From NCBI GenBank assembly GCA_030017355.1, contig JASEIR010000018.1, positions 1-20,280 on the forward strand: a stretch of 20,280 nt of DNA, in the 5' to 3' direction. Under the pieces are notes generated by a model. It saw only the letters and a list, made by a program, of their open reading frames with translations. It was not told the DNA's origin and made no database searches. Position 1 is the stretch's first letter. Each line of letters opens with the position of its first letter. This DNA is from Actinomycetota bacterium (GTDB taxonomy: Bacteria; Actinomycetota; Aquicultoria; Aquicultorales; Aquicultoraceae). Below are positions 1 through 7,109 of the stretch, piece after piece. The position numbers and the translations under genes were made by a program.

Positions 1-10
1 TGTAACTTTA

Positions 11-1057
11 ATGGCGTTAATAGGAAGGGCAAATGATGCAGCAATAGTTATCGCAGCTTTTTTCTTATTTTTAATTTCTCTTACGGCCATTTTTATTATT
101 GCACGGCGTCTTTTATTTGGATTAGGAATAAACAAAGTATTTAAATTGCCAATCCCTGTATTCCTGATTTTAATTGTTTCAGTCTTGATAATCGTCTCCT
201 CATTAAGCTCTCATCCACTGGTTTGTCAAACCTGCCATGTTATGAGAATACCGGCAATAGAATTGCGTCTGTCAAGCCACAAAGGAATAAGCTGCATCTC
301 ATGCCATAGAAAATCAGAAGCCATGGCAATGCCAATCCAAAAGCTAGAGCAGGCTAGAATGTTGCTTAATTATTTGACAGGCAATTACCAGCTTCCAATT
401 GTTGCCACAGTCGGAAATGATGCCTGCCTTTCATGCCATCGCAATATTGCTCGTGGGATTAAAGTTAGAAACAAGGTAAAAATGAGCCATCGCGAGGTTG
501 TTGAGCAAGGCATTTTATGCGTGGACTGCCATGACCAAGTTGCTCACGAGAAGGAAACAGCAAAGAAGCGCTCCTCCATGATGGAAAAGTGTAGCGGATG
601 CCATGATAATGAGGAGGCTTCAGCTAGGTGTAAAACTTGCCATACAGAAGAAGTGTGGCTTGGACTGGAGCCGCCTTCTGGGTGGGGAATAGAGCACAAC
701 CAAAATTGGTCAAAAATACATGGGGCAAAGAGTCTTAATATTTGCAAGAGTTGTCACACCAATAGCGATTGTAAACAATGCCACTCAGTAGTTCCCCATC
801 TAGAGGGATGGTCGTATATCCATGGACAAGCTGCCAAGAAAGATCGCAAAGACTGCGATATTTGCCATGTGGAGGGGAGCTTTTGCAGGGGATGCCATCA
901 AATAGCAATGCCACACCCTAAGGATTGGTTGACTGCTCACCGTTGGGAAACAGGCATAGCTGGTAAGCAAGTATGCTTATCTTGCCATTTTGAGAAGGAT
1001 TGCCAACAATGTCATGAAAAGCATAAGCATATAACAGCAATTCCAGGGAATGATTAG
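11..1057 (+). CDS. Membrane-anchored dodecaheme c-type cytochrome (NapC/NirT-like N-terminus), possibly 5'-truncated
   Basis: The 348-residue protein has two N-terminal hydrophobic segments (about residues 10-31 and 48-66) followed by 12 CxxCH heme-binding motifs, from CQTCH at residues 72-76 to CQQCH near the C-terminus. The first two motifs sit in a layout (CQTCHVMR, then HKGISCISCH) like the NapC/NirT/NrfH quinol-dehydrogenase cytochromes. This suggests electron transfer from the quinone pool to extracytoplasmic partners; that role is inferred. It is followed with no gap by a second 12-heme gene of the same plan, so the two form an operon. The ATG at 11 has no visible ribosome binding site and the frame is open to the window edge, so the true start may lie upstream. 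The 12-heme count and membrane anchoring are seen directly; the redox partner is unknown. Confidence 0.88.
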   Translation: MALIGRANDAAIVIAAFFLFLISLTAIFIIARRLLFGLGINKVFKLPIPVFLILIVSVLIIVSSLSSHPLVCQTCHVMRIPAIELRLSSHKGISCISCHRKSEAMAMPIQKLEQARMLLNYLTGNYQLPIVATVGNDACLSCHRNIARGIKVRNKVKMSHREVVEQGILCVDCHDQVAHEKETAKKRSSMMEKCSGCHDNEEASARCKTCHTEEVWLGLEPPSGWGIEHNQNWSKIHGAKSLNICKSCHTNSDCKQCHSVVPHLEGWSYIHGQAAKKDRKDCDICHVEGSFCRGCHQIAMPHPKDWLTAHRWETGIAGKQVCLSCHFEKDCQQCHEKHKHITAIPGND

Positions 1058-2217
1058 TGATGAAAAGCTTAAGTAAGAGCTGGCTTATTAGCCGTATATC
1101 AGATGTAATTAAACACCCCGAGCTTCATACAAGGGAGATCCCAATTTTTATCGGCCTTGCTGTCCTGTTGGTTTTTATCATTTTAGTTATTGTCGCACTT
1201 ATATTTGTTCGGCCAAGTAGCAAGACAGGGGAGCTTAATATAGAAGAAAACAAAGAGGTAGAGAAAGAGAAAAGATCTGGGGTCTCTATAGTTGGTACAT
1301 ATATCGTGCTGTTTTTGTTTACCACCCTTGCTATCGTTTCAATTGCTACCACGACAATTTATTCATCAAAGCCCAGATTTTGCGCTGGTTGCCACGAGAT
1401 GCGTCCTGCATATGAAAAATCAATGAGGTCGGACCATAAGAATATAAGCTGTTTATCCTGCCATCAAAGACCTGGAATTCTTGGTGCTCTATCTGCAAAA
1501 CTGCAGCTAGCTGAAATGGTAATATCAAAAACCGGAATTGTAGGTTCCGTCATATCGGCCGGGGTTACAAATGAAAGTTGCTTAGAATGCCACTCAAATA
1601 TTCTAGAATCAGTTGATAAAGTAGGAACTCTGAGGGTTAAACATAAAGAGCCGGTTGAATCGGGTTATAGGTGCACAGATTGCCATTACTCTAAGGGTCT
1701 TTTTCATTCTGAAAAAAGGAAGCTAGATGCATTTAGAATGAGTTCCTGTATGGACTGCCATGACCAGGAAAGAGCGTCTGCAGAATGTAACACCTGCCAT
1801 ACTCAGGGCAATAGGGTCACCTCATATTCAAACCGGGATGATTACCCGATGGTAAACCTCCCTGGTATGATCTCATGCAAGGGCTGCCATGTTGTGCAAT
1901 ATTGCTTGATATGTCATAAGATGGAGCTTCCTCACCGGCAAGCTTGGAAATTGGGTGAACATCGCTTAGACGCTCTTGTTTATAAGAGGCTTTGCTGGGA
2001 ATGCCATGATGAAAAGAACTGTAAAAAGTGCCATACGGAAGCATCTCCACATGGCGACGACTGGGCGGAAAAGCATGGTTCAGCAGCAAAGCTCTCGATA
2101 GCTTCCTGTTATAACTGCCACAAGACAGATTTCTGTCTTTCCTGCCATGTTGATATTACAAGCTTTAAGATTAAAGGCATAATTAGCAAGCCGGGGGCAA
2201 CACTGCGCAAGCATTAG
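1057..2217 (+). CDS. Membrane-anchored dodecaheme c-type cytochrome, paralogue of the preceding gene
   Basis: The 386-residue protein has two membrane segments (about 28-50 and 77-100) separated by a short charged loop rich in Glu and Lys, then 12 CxxCH motifs starting with CAGCH at 109-113. The order and spacing of motifs parallel the upstream gene: both carry the signature of a CxDCH motif, a Lys-rich stretch, then two closely spaced CxxCH motifs separated by an AS-A-C element. The pair therefore arose by tandem duplication. The GTG at 1057 overlaps the upstream TAG by one base, and an ATG follows directly at 1060; either start is possible and both imply translational coupling. It probably works with its neighbour as a membrane electron conduit linked to quinones (inference from the NapC/NirT-like beginning of the heme domain). 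Confidence 0.88.
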   Translation: MMKSLSKSWLISRISDVIKHPELHTREIPIFIGLAVLLVFIILVIVALIFVRPSSKTGELNIEENKEVEKEKRSGVSIVGTYIVLFLFTTLAIVSIATTTIYSSKPRFCAGCHEMRPAYEKSMRSDHKNISCLSCHQRPGILGALSAKLQLAEMVISKTGIVGSVISAGVTNESCLECHSNILESVDKVGTLRVKHKEPVESGYRCTDCHYSKGLFHSEKRKLDAFRMSSCMDCHDQERASAECNTCHTQGNRVTSYSNRDDYPMVNLPGMISCKGCHVVQYCLICHKMELPHRQAWKLGEHRLDALVYKRLCWECHDEKNCKKCHTEASPHGDDWAEKHGSAAKLSIASCYNCHKTDFCLSCHVDITSFKIKGIISKPGATLRKH

Positions 2218-2236
2218 CATTACATCATGGATGCTA
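2215..2236. terminator. Short inverted repeat at the convergent 3' ends of two cytochrome genes
   Basis: The hexamers TAGCAT (2215-2220) and ATGCTA (2231-2236) are perfect inverted repeats separated by 10 bases; the left arm includes the stop codon of the dodecaheme gene. The stem is AT-rich with no T-tract, so it is at best a weak terminator. A nearly identical element (TAGCATTAC...GATGCTAT) lies at 12665-12680. The rest of the 61-base convergent gap shows nothing recognisable. Confidence 0.2.
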
Positions 2237-2278
2237 TGGAGAGATGGCACATACTGGTAGGTCTCAAGAGAAGTTATC

Positions 2279-3199
2279 TTACGGCAGCGATGATGTGTTG
2301 TGGCAGCTTACGCATACCTTATCAAGGTTTGTTTTGCCGCTGTCGACGCCTTTGAGCAGCGATGGCCCAGAACTTGAATGGGGGTAGCTATATCCTGGGT
2401 CGTCCAACGCGTGGCACTGCTCGCATTGCGGGCCGCTGTTTATGTTATTATCAGGCGAAACATCCAAGGCATATCCAGTTGCAGCATCAGTTGCAGCAGC
2501 TGTTACGCTTGTATCATGTCCATAGACAGTCGTATCAACCCCGTTAAGAGAGACTGTCTTTGGGTCTTTATGACCGCCAATGTTGGCATTGTGGCAAGCT
2601 GAGCACCAGGCAGTTAGGTTTTGTGTTGTCTCACGAGTACTTGTATCAATTAAAGACGGATTCCAGAGGTAATAACTCTTGCCCGGGTTTGGATCAGCCT
2701 TTAGTAACTTTGTCGAGCTAAAACCAGCTAGCTTAACTATCAATGTTACTGCAGCATGTACTGAGTGGCATTTGTCACAGCCCCAGCTACCTTGAGATAC
2801 ACTGTACGGAGTAGGTGTGGTATCATCTGGCGCATAAAGCGTAATAGAATTTGTTGTTTCGGTAGTATCAAGACCATGACCATACGAATTCATCACAACT
2901 TCTGGTGCTGCTGGCAACCCACCAATACCGTGGCATACATCACACGCCTCGGCAGCGCTATTTCCTCTTGTTAGGACATACGTTCCTGTTGCCAAGTGAA
3001 CAGCATGGCAATTCTTGCACTTATTTGTTGTTGATGTATAGCCTCCGTGAACCGGGTATACAGCTGTGTTAGTTGCGACTATCGTCTCGGTAGCGTTATA
3101 ACCGCTGGCTAGAGCGATTGATGGGATTGCTAGAACTAGGGCGAGAATTGCTGCTACAAGAAAAAGAGGCTTGCTTACTATGCGCATATCAAAACTCAT
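2279..3199 (-). CDS. Secreted hexaheme c-type cytochrome with CxxCHxxH motifs
   Basis: Reading from the ATG at 3199 gives 306 residues. A GTG start at 3220 would add seven residues, but a clear ribosome binding site (GGAG at 3207-3210, minus strand) sits 7 bases before the ATG, so I prefer the shorter form. A signal peptide (hydrophobic residues about 11-30, likely cleavage after ALA near residue 32) is followed by six CxxCH motifs at about residues 61, 86, 141, 199, 259 and 296. Two are CxxCHxxH (CKNCHAVH, CDKCHSVH), typical of the doubled-CxxCH/cytochrome c3-like families with bis-His ligation. Long Thr/Ser/Gly/Asn-rich linkers resemble the giant cytochrome at the other end of the window. 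There is no membrane anchor apart from the signal peptide, so it is probably a soluble extracytoplasmic electron carrier. It is convergent with the dodecaheme pair and has its own promoter. Confidence 0.85.
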   Translation of the reverse strand: MSFDMRIVSKPLFLVAAILALVLAIPSIALASGYNATETIVATNTAVYPVHGGYTSTTNKCKNCHAVHLATGTYVLTRGNSAAEACDVCHGIGGLPAAPEVVMNSYGHGLDTTETTNSITLYAPDDTTPTPYSVSQGSWGCDKCHSVHAAVTLIVKLAGFSSTKLLKADPNPGKSYYLWNPSLIDTSTRETTQNLTAWCSACHNANIGGHKDPKTVSLNGVDTTVYGHDTSVTAAATDAATGYALDVSPDNNINSGPQCEQCHALDDPGYSYPHSSSGPSLLKGVDSGKTNLDKVCVSCHNTSSLP

Positions 3200-3206
3200 T
3201 TTTAAT

Positions 3207-3210
3207 CTCC
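3207..3210 (-). promoter_or_regulatory. Ribosome binding site fixing the hexaheme cytochrome start
   Basis: On the minus strand GGAG lies 7 bases upstream of the ATG at 3199. The upstream in-frame GTG at 3220 has no comparable site, so initiation at 3199 is favoured. Confidence 0.6.
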
Positions 3211-3215
3211 GTTTA

Positions 3216-3242
3216 CTCACATCACATTTTTAACCATGTGAG
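3216..3242 (-). promoter_or_regulatory. Leader hairpin with two alternative pairings before the hexaheme cytochrome
   Basis: On the minus strand CTCACAT (3242-3236) can pair perfectly with ATGTGAG (3222-3216). The same left arm can instead pair as TCACAT with an inner ATGTGA (3227-3222). The two right arms overlap (ATGTGATGTGAG), so the pairings are mutually exclusive. The structure lies between the candidate promoter and the ribosome binding site, where it could influence translation. No known riboswitch class is recognised. Confidence 0.35.
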
Positions 3243-3253
3243 TGGTTGCTTAT

Positions 3254-3282
3254 ATCCTAACATACAGCTAAATTGCAGTCAA
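3254..3282 (-). promoter_or_regulatory. Candidate sigma70-type promoter for the hexaheme cytochrome
   Basis: Minus strand: -35 TTGACT (3282-3277), 17-base spacer, -10 TAGGAT (3259-3254). The -35 matches 5 of 6 and the -10 matches 4 of 6 consensus bases. It would start transcription about 45-50 bases before the ATG. Assigned by eye only. Confidence 0.45.
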
Positions 3283-3424
3283 TGGATTTTGGCCGATTTA
3301 TCAGGACCTCTTACAAATGTTGCCTGGTAATTTATGCTATCTGACATATAAATTCAAGGACTACTTTATTATGTTATCTATCGTATAAGTTCGGTTGCAG
3401 CTTTAAAGAAGCTTGAGGTTTAGC

Positions 3425-4051
3425 TTACCAAGGCGATTTAAACTTAAGAGTGCCAAGGATTTGCTCAATTAGTTCAAAGCTTGACTCTGATCTCTTTGTT
3501 GATGAGGTCATAGTAAACCAGAATACATAGCGCTTAGAAAAGGTTACATACTGCGCTTTAGTAAAGATGCTGTCCTTTTGCCTGTAATCCATGATAATCT
3601 TAAGCCCGTCTCTGCCATCTATTTTGTAAGGGCTAATCGATATAATTTTAGTACCGGGATAAAGGCTACCGTATGTTATACGTATCTCTTCTTCGATTTT
3701 TTTAAGATCAGGTATCGTCTTTATATCATTGTCTTTAACGACGTAGACAAGAAAATTTTTTCTAAAAGGGTCCGCAAACAACTTAAATACTTTGCTTCCT
3801 TCTGTTTTATATCCCATTTTTCTTGGATCGATCTCTTGCCAGCTTTTTGGATGAGAAAAGCGCAGATAATCATCAGAGTAGGTTTTTGAAAGATTGATTT
3901 GGCCGTGTGTAGGTAAAAACGATATAGCAGTAAGAATTATAATAGTTATGGCAGATAAGCCAAGCAAATAGGGGAGGTATTTTCTGATTACTGGGTTTTT
4001 TATGCGCTTAATTTTCTCAGCCCAGTAGCCGTCTTCTTTAAATATTCTCAA
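3425..4051 (-). CDS. Membrane-anchored protein with a possible PsbP/Mog1-like extracytoplasmic domain
   Basis: The 208-residue protein has a basic N-terminus, one membrane segment (about residues 27-46) and an extracytoplasmic domain with no Cys or heme motif. The domain starts with an F-x-x-P-x-x-W pattern (YLRFSHPKSWQEID) and ends with a YVTFSKRYVFWFTMTSS strand and a helix leading to LGTLKFK. This pattern resembles the PsbP-like / DUF1795-like fold often found in lipoproteins and membrane-anchored proteins of non-phototrophs. I cannot confirm the family without a profile search. The TTG start overlaps the TGA stop of the BchE-like gene (TTGA, 4048-4051), so translation is coupled, which argues for a linked function. 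There is no strong ribosome binding site of its own. Function unknown. Confidence 0.6.
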   Translation of the reverse strand: MRIFKEDGYWAEKIKRIKNPVIRKYLPYLLGLSAITIIILTAISFLPTHGQINLSKTYSDDYLRFSHPKSWQEIDPRKMGYKTEGSKVFKLFADPFRKNFLVYVVKDNDIKTIPDLKKIEEEIRITYGSLYPGTKIISISPYKIDGRDGLKIIMDYRQKDSIFTKAQYVTFSKRYVFWFTMTSSTKRSESSFELIEQILGTLKFKSPW

Positions 4052-5541
4052 CGGAGCACCGCCTCTGCTTTTCCGGTAGATGAGCCTTTTCCTGAATCGT
4101 CATTGGCTTTTTGCAAGATTTCATCAAGTGTGTCCTTAACATCGGCTAGCACATAGTCCTTTATAAAGCCGTGCTCAATCATGGCTTTCATCGCGCGAAG
4201 CAGGTAATAGCGCTTGAAATCATCTTCTATGCTAACGTACCTGACAAGCCTCGGGCTGTAAAAAATCTTATAGCATTGAAGAGCTGCTTCGAATAGCTCA
4301 TCTCTAGAGAGGTTCTTTGGCTTTAAAATGACTTCAACGAAGGAATAGAGAGAATAATCATCTGTCCGAATATATGGCTTCATCTCCTCATACATATCTC
4401 CGTATGGCCAGGGGGTGAAGAAGAGAAAATGGGCAATGTCTGGGTTGTATTCTATTGCTAAATCAAGTGTTTGCTGGATTGACTCACGGCTTTCCTCAGG
4501 CAGGCCAATAATAAAAGAGCATTCGCTAACTATATTTGCGCTGTTTAGAAGCTCTATTGCTCTTTTTGATTGCTCAATTTTTATCCCCTTATTGAATCGA
4601 TCAAGGGTATCCTGGCTTGCTGACTCAACTCCAATGAAAATATGAATGAAGCCAGCTTTTCTGTATTTTGGAAGAATTTCTTCGTCGCGAAGAATATCTT
4701 CAACTCTTGTCTCCATAATTAGGTAGATGGGAAGGTTCATTTCAATTAAGCCATTTAAAATTTCCTCCCACCGGCTCCGATCCTTTGTAGCATACTCATC
4801 GGCAAAGAGAAAAACGTTAACTCCATGCTCATAGAAAAGGTATTTTATCTCGGAAAGCAGGCTGCTAGCGCTTCTCTGACGATATGTTTGGCGCCAGAAT
4901 TTATGCTGTGAGCAAAAGGCGCAAGCGTGAATGCATCCGCGCGATGAGCCAATTAATGCTGGCCGTGAACCAGGGATAGCTAAGAAGTAATAATCATCCC
5001 AATTGACAAGGTCCCAGGCTGGCTCCAGCGTGTTAAGGTCGGGGATAAATTTTCTTTGCGGCCCGCAGATAACCCTCCCGTTTTTTGAAAAAGCAACGCC
5101 CATTACCTGCGAGGGGTCGGTTTTATTATCAAGTGCTTTTAAAAGCTCTGGGAAGCTTAACTCACCCTCGCCAAGAATGGCAAAATCGATAATGCCCTCG
5201 TTTTCCGGAAGGAATGAATTGTACATCATAGTGGCATGGATACCACCAATTACCGTTGTTATGTTGGCATTTACTTCCTTTGCGATCTTAAGGCAGGTGC
5301 GAGCATCATTAAACATAGCCGTATAAGCGGTTGATGCAACTATATCAGCACCTGATTCTTTTATTGTTTTGCGAATCATGGCAAAGTCATGCCTTTTTGC
5401 CATGGCGTCGTAGACCTCAACTTCATAGCCGTTTTTTCTAAGAGATCCAGCGATGTAAAGCAGAGCAAGCGGCGGCCACATTCCAGCAGCCTCAACTGCT
5501 CCTGTATGCGTTGGCGGGTTTATGAGCAAGACCTTCTTCAT
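4048..5541 (-). CDS. bchE: BchE-family cobalamin-dependent radical SAM protein (anaerobic Mg-protoporphyrin monomethyl ester cyclase-like), copy 1
   Basis: The 497-residue protein has an N-terminal B12-binding Rossmann domain (about 1-150, with VIGGIHAT at 97-104) and a radical SAM domain with CxxxCxxC at C203, C207 and C210 (RGCIHACAFCSQHKFW). Several segments match BchE specifically rather than the broad B12/radical SAM class: the WPP near residue 22, VYDAM near 43, the SQxKFWR after the cysteines, TRVxDIxRDEE, and a late TPWPYGDMYEEM. BchE uses water-derived oxygen, SAM and cobalamin to form the isocyclic ring E of (bacterio)chlorophylls anaerobically. The start is ATG with GAGG 5 bases upstream. 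It is divergent from a paralogue and followed by a translationally coupled membrane protein. Family membership is well supported; the substrate is not known, since no Mg-branch genes lie nearby. Confidence 0.82.
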   Translation of the reverse strand: MKKVLLINPPTHTGAVEAAGMWPPLALLYIAGSLRKNGYEVEVYDAMAKRHDFAMIRKTIKESGADIVASTAYTAMFNDARTCLKIAKEVNANITTVIGGIHATMMYNSFLPENEGIIDFAILGEGELSFPELLKALDNKTDPSQVMGVAFSKNGRVICGPQRKFIPDLNTLEPAWDLVNWDDYYFLAIPGSRPALIGSSRGCIHACAFCSQHKFWRQTYRQRSASSLLSEIKYLFYEHGVNVFLFADEYATKDRSRWEEILNGLIEMNLPIYLIMETRVEDILRDEEILPKYRKAGFIHIFIGVESASQDTLDRFNKGIKIEQSKRAIELLNSANIVSECSFIIGLPEESRESIQQTLDLAIEYNPDIAHFLFFTPWPYGDMYEEMKPYIRTDDYSLYSFVEVILKPKNLSRDELFEAALQCYKIFYSPRLVRYVSIEDDFKRYYLLRAMKAMIEHGFIKDYVLADVKDTLDEILQKANDDSGKGSSTGKAEAVLR

Positions 5542-5554
5542 AGCAACCTCAATT

Positions 5555-5567
5555 AGCTGAACCAGCT
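5555..5567. repeat. Small inverted repeat in the divergent bchE-bchE intergenic region
   Basis: AGCTG (5555-5559) and CAGCT (5563-5567) are perfect 5-base arms around AAC. It lies in the 5' leader of the leftward bchE-like gene and could be an operator half or a leader hairpin. Short enough to be chance. Confidence 0.2.
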
Positions 5568-5587
5568 TTTGCGCTGTCTTGCGCTTC

Positions 5588-5616
5588 TTGCTGGAGCAAT
5601 CATGCTGGTATATTAT
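5588..5616 (+). promoter_or_regulatory. Candidate promoter for bchE-like copy 2
   Basis: Plus strand: -35 TTGCTG (5588-5593), 17-base spacer, -10 TATTAT (5611-5616; 5 of 6 consensus bases). The -35 is weak, as might be expected of an activated promoter. The -10 coincides with the -10 of the oppositely directed promoter. Confidence 0.4.
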
Positions 5617-5641
5617 TACACATATATTTCGGTTGTTCCAA
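5612..5641 (-). promoter_or_regulatory. Candidate promoter for bchE-like copy 1, overlapping the divergent promoter
   Basis: Minus strand: -35 TTGGAA (5641-5636), 18-base spacer, -10 AATAAT (5617-5612; 5 of 6). Its -10 occupies the same bases as the plus-strand -10, so polymerase could probably use only one at a time. Confidence 0.4.
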
Positions 5642-5643
5642 CC
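5631..5643. promoter_or_regulatory. Inverted repeat, candidate operator over the copy 1 promoter
   Basis: GGTTG (5631-5635) and CAACC (5639-5643) form a perfect 5-base inverted repeat around TTC. It covers the -35 of the leftward promoter and lies in the early transcribed region of the rightward one, a position from which a bound protein could affect both genes. Confidence 0.3.
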
Positions 5644-5663
5644 TTAAATTAAGCGGTGAACAG

Positions 5664-7109
5664 ATGAAAATACTCCTTATTACTCCGCCATATCATACAG
5701 GGGTTGTTGAATCAGCTGGCACATGGCCAACGCTTGCTTTTGGCTATATAGGTGCTGCAGCTGAAGAAGCAGGCCATGAAGTTGAGATTTACGACGCAAT
5801 GGCCCTAAACCACGACTTAGAAACGATAAAAAGAGAAATTGAGTCCCGCAATCCGCACGTTGTTGGTACGACAGCGTACACCTCATCCTATCCTGCAGCA
5901 TCATCGGTTCTTAGAGCAGCAAAAGAGGTAAATCCATCCATTGTAACCGTTATTGGGGGCGTTCATCCAACCTTCTGCTATGAGGAGGTGCTATCCAAAG
6001 ATAGTCTCTATACTGACTATGTTGTTCGCGGTGAAGGCGAGGAGACTTTTCCAGAGCTTTTGGATGCTATAGCAGGTAAAAGGCCTCCAGAGTCTGTTCG
6101 GGGAATTGCTTTTAAATCAGGCAATGATTTAGTTGTTACAGCTGCAAGGCAACGCCTCAAGAACCTTGAGCGCTACCGAGCCGCCTGGCACCTTTTTGAT
6201 TGGAGTCTTTATTCATATAATGTTATTCCTGGCTCAAGGCTGGCTGAAATTAGTTCAAGCCGTGGCTGCAATCAAGCCTGCTCTTTTTGCTCTCAGCAAA
6301 AGTTCTGGGAGAGGACCTGGCGGGCACGAGAGCCTGAAGCGGTTGTTGCGGAGATAAAATATCTCTATGAAAACTATGGCATAAATGTTTTTAATCTATC
6401 GGATGAACTACCAACCCGGCTTAGATCGCGCTGGGAGAAGTTTTTGGACCTCGTCATCGAGCTTAACCTTCCTATTTACTTTCTGATTGAGACCAGGGTG
6501 GCTGATATAGTGCGCGATGAGGATATTCTGTGGAAATATCGAAAAGCGGGCATAGTACATATTTATATGGGGGTTGAGGCGACAAGCCAGGAAAGACTTA
6601 ATTACTTTAGGAAAAACTATGCGGTTGAGCAATCAAAGAGGGCAATTGACATTATCCGCGAAGCAGGAGCAATCACGGAGACCGCATTTGTGGTAGGTAC
6701 ACCTGACGAAACGCCTGAGAATATAGACCATACCTTACAACTTGCAATTGATTATGATCCTGACTTTGCTTATTTTCTAGCGCTTGCACCATGGCCATAT
6801 GCTGATCTATATAACGAGCTAAAGCCCTATATAGAGGATAATGACTATGCGAAGTTTGATTTTATTACTCCTGTAATAAAACCGAAAGCCATGGATAGAG
6901 ATGAGCTATTTAACAAAATACTTGATTGCTACAGGCAGTTTTATACTCGAAAACTCTCAAAGTGGAATCTTGAGAAGGATGCTTTCCGCAGAGCGTACTT
7001 CTTTAAATCAATGGAACTTTTAATGGAGAACAGCTTTCTTAAAAAGTACCATGCCAATTTGGGGAAAATCCCGGAGCTTGTTACTGCTCGCAAACGATAT
7101 GATGACTAA
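5664..7109 (+). CDS. bchE: BchE-family cobalamin-dependent radical SAM protein, copy 2
   Basis: This 481-residue paralogue of the divergent neighbour keeps the same plan: B12-binding domain (about 1-150, with VIGGVHPTF near 97-105), then radical SAM domain with CxxxCxxC at C202, C206 and C209 (RGCNQACSFCSQQKFW). The BchE-like hallmarks recur: WPT near 21, YDAM near 43, TRVADIVRDED, GVEATSQE, a late APWPYADLYNEL and TPVIKPKAMDRDEL. The start ATG at 5664 has GGTG 7 bases upstream. Its stop overlaps the end of the convergent bchB-like gene by 4 bases (7106-7109), so no terminator fits between them. Possible roles are successive oxidations in ring E formation split between two enzymes, or action on two different tetrapyrroles; sequence alone does not decide. 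Ordinary BchE loci carry one copy. Confidence 0.82.
   Translation: MKILLITPPYHTGVVESAGTWPTLAFGYIGAAAEEAGHEVEIYDAMALNHDLETIKREIESRNPHVVGTTAYTSSYPAASSVLRAAKEVNPSIVTVIGGVHPTFCYEEVLSKDSLYTDYVVRGEGEETFPELLDAIAGKRPPESVRGIAFKSGNDLVVTAARQRLKNLERYRAAWHLFDWSLYSYNVIPGSRLAEISSSRGCNQACSFCSQQKFWERTWRAREPEAVVAEIKYLYENYGINVFNLSDELPTRLRSRWEKFLDLVIELNLPIYFLIETRVADIVRDEDILWKYRKAGIVHIYMGVEATSQERLNYFRKNYAVEQSKRAIDIIREAGAITETAFVVGTPDETPENIDHTLQLAIDYDPDFAYFLALAPWPYADLYNELKPYIEDNDYAKFDFITPVIKPKAMDRDELFNKILDCYRQFYTRKLSKWNLEKDAFRRAYFFKSMELLMENSFLKKYHANLGKIPELVTARKRYDD

Noticed and set aside
2362..2602. Short plus-strand frames inside the hexaheme cytochrome gene
   Set aside because: They are shadows of the minus-strand gene, which has a signal peptide, six heme motifs and a ribosome binding site.
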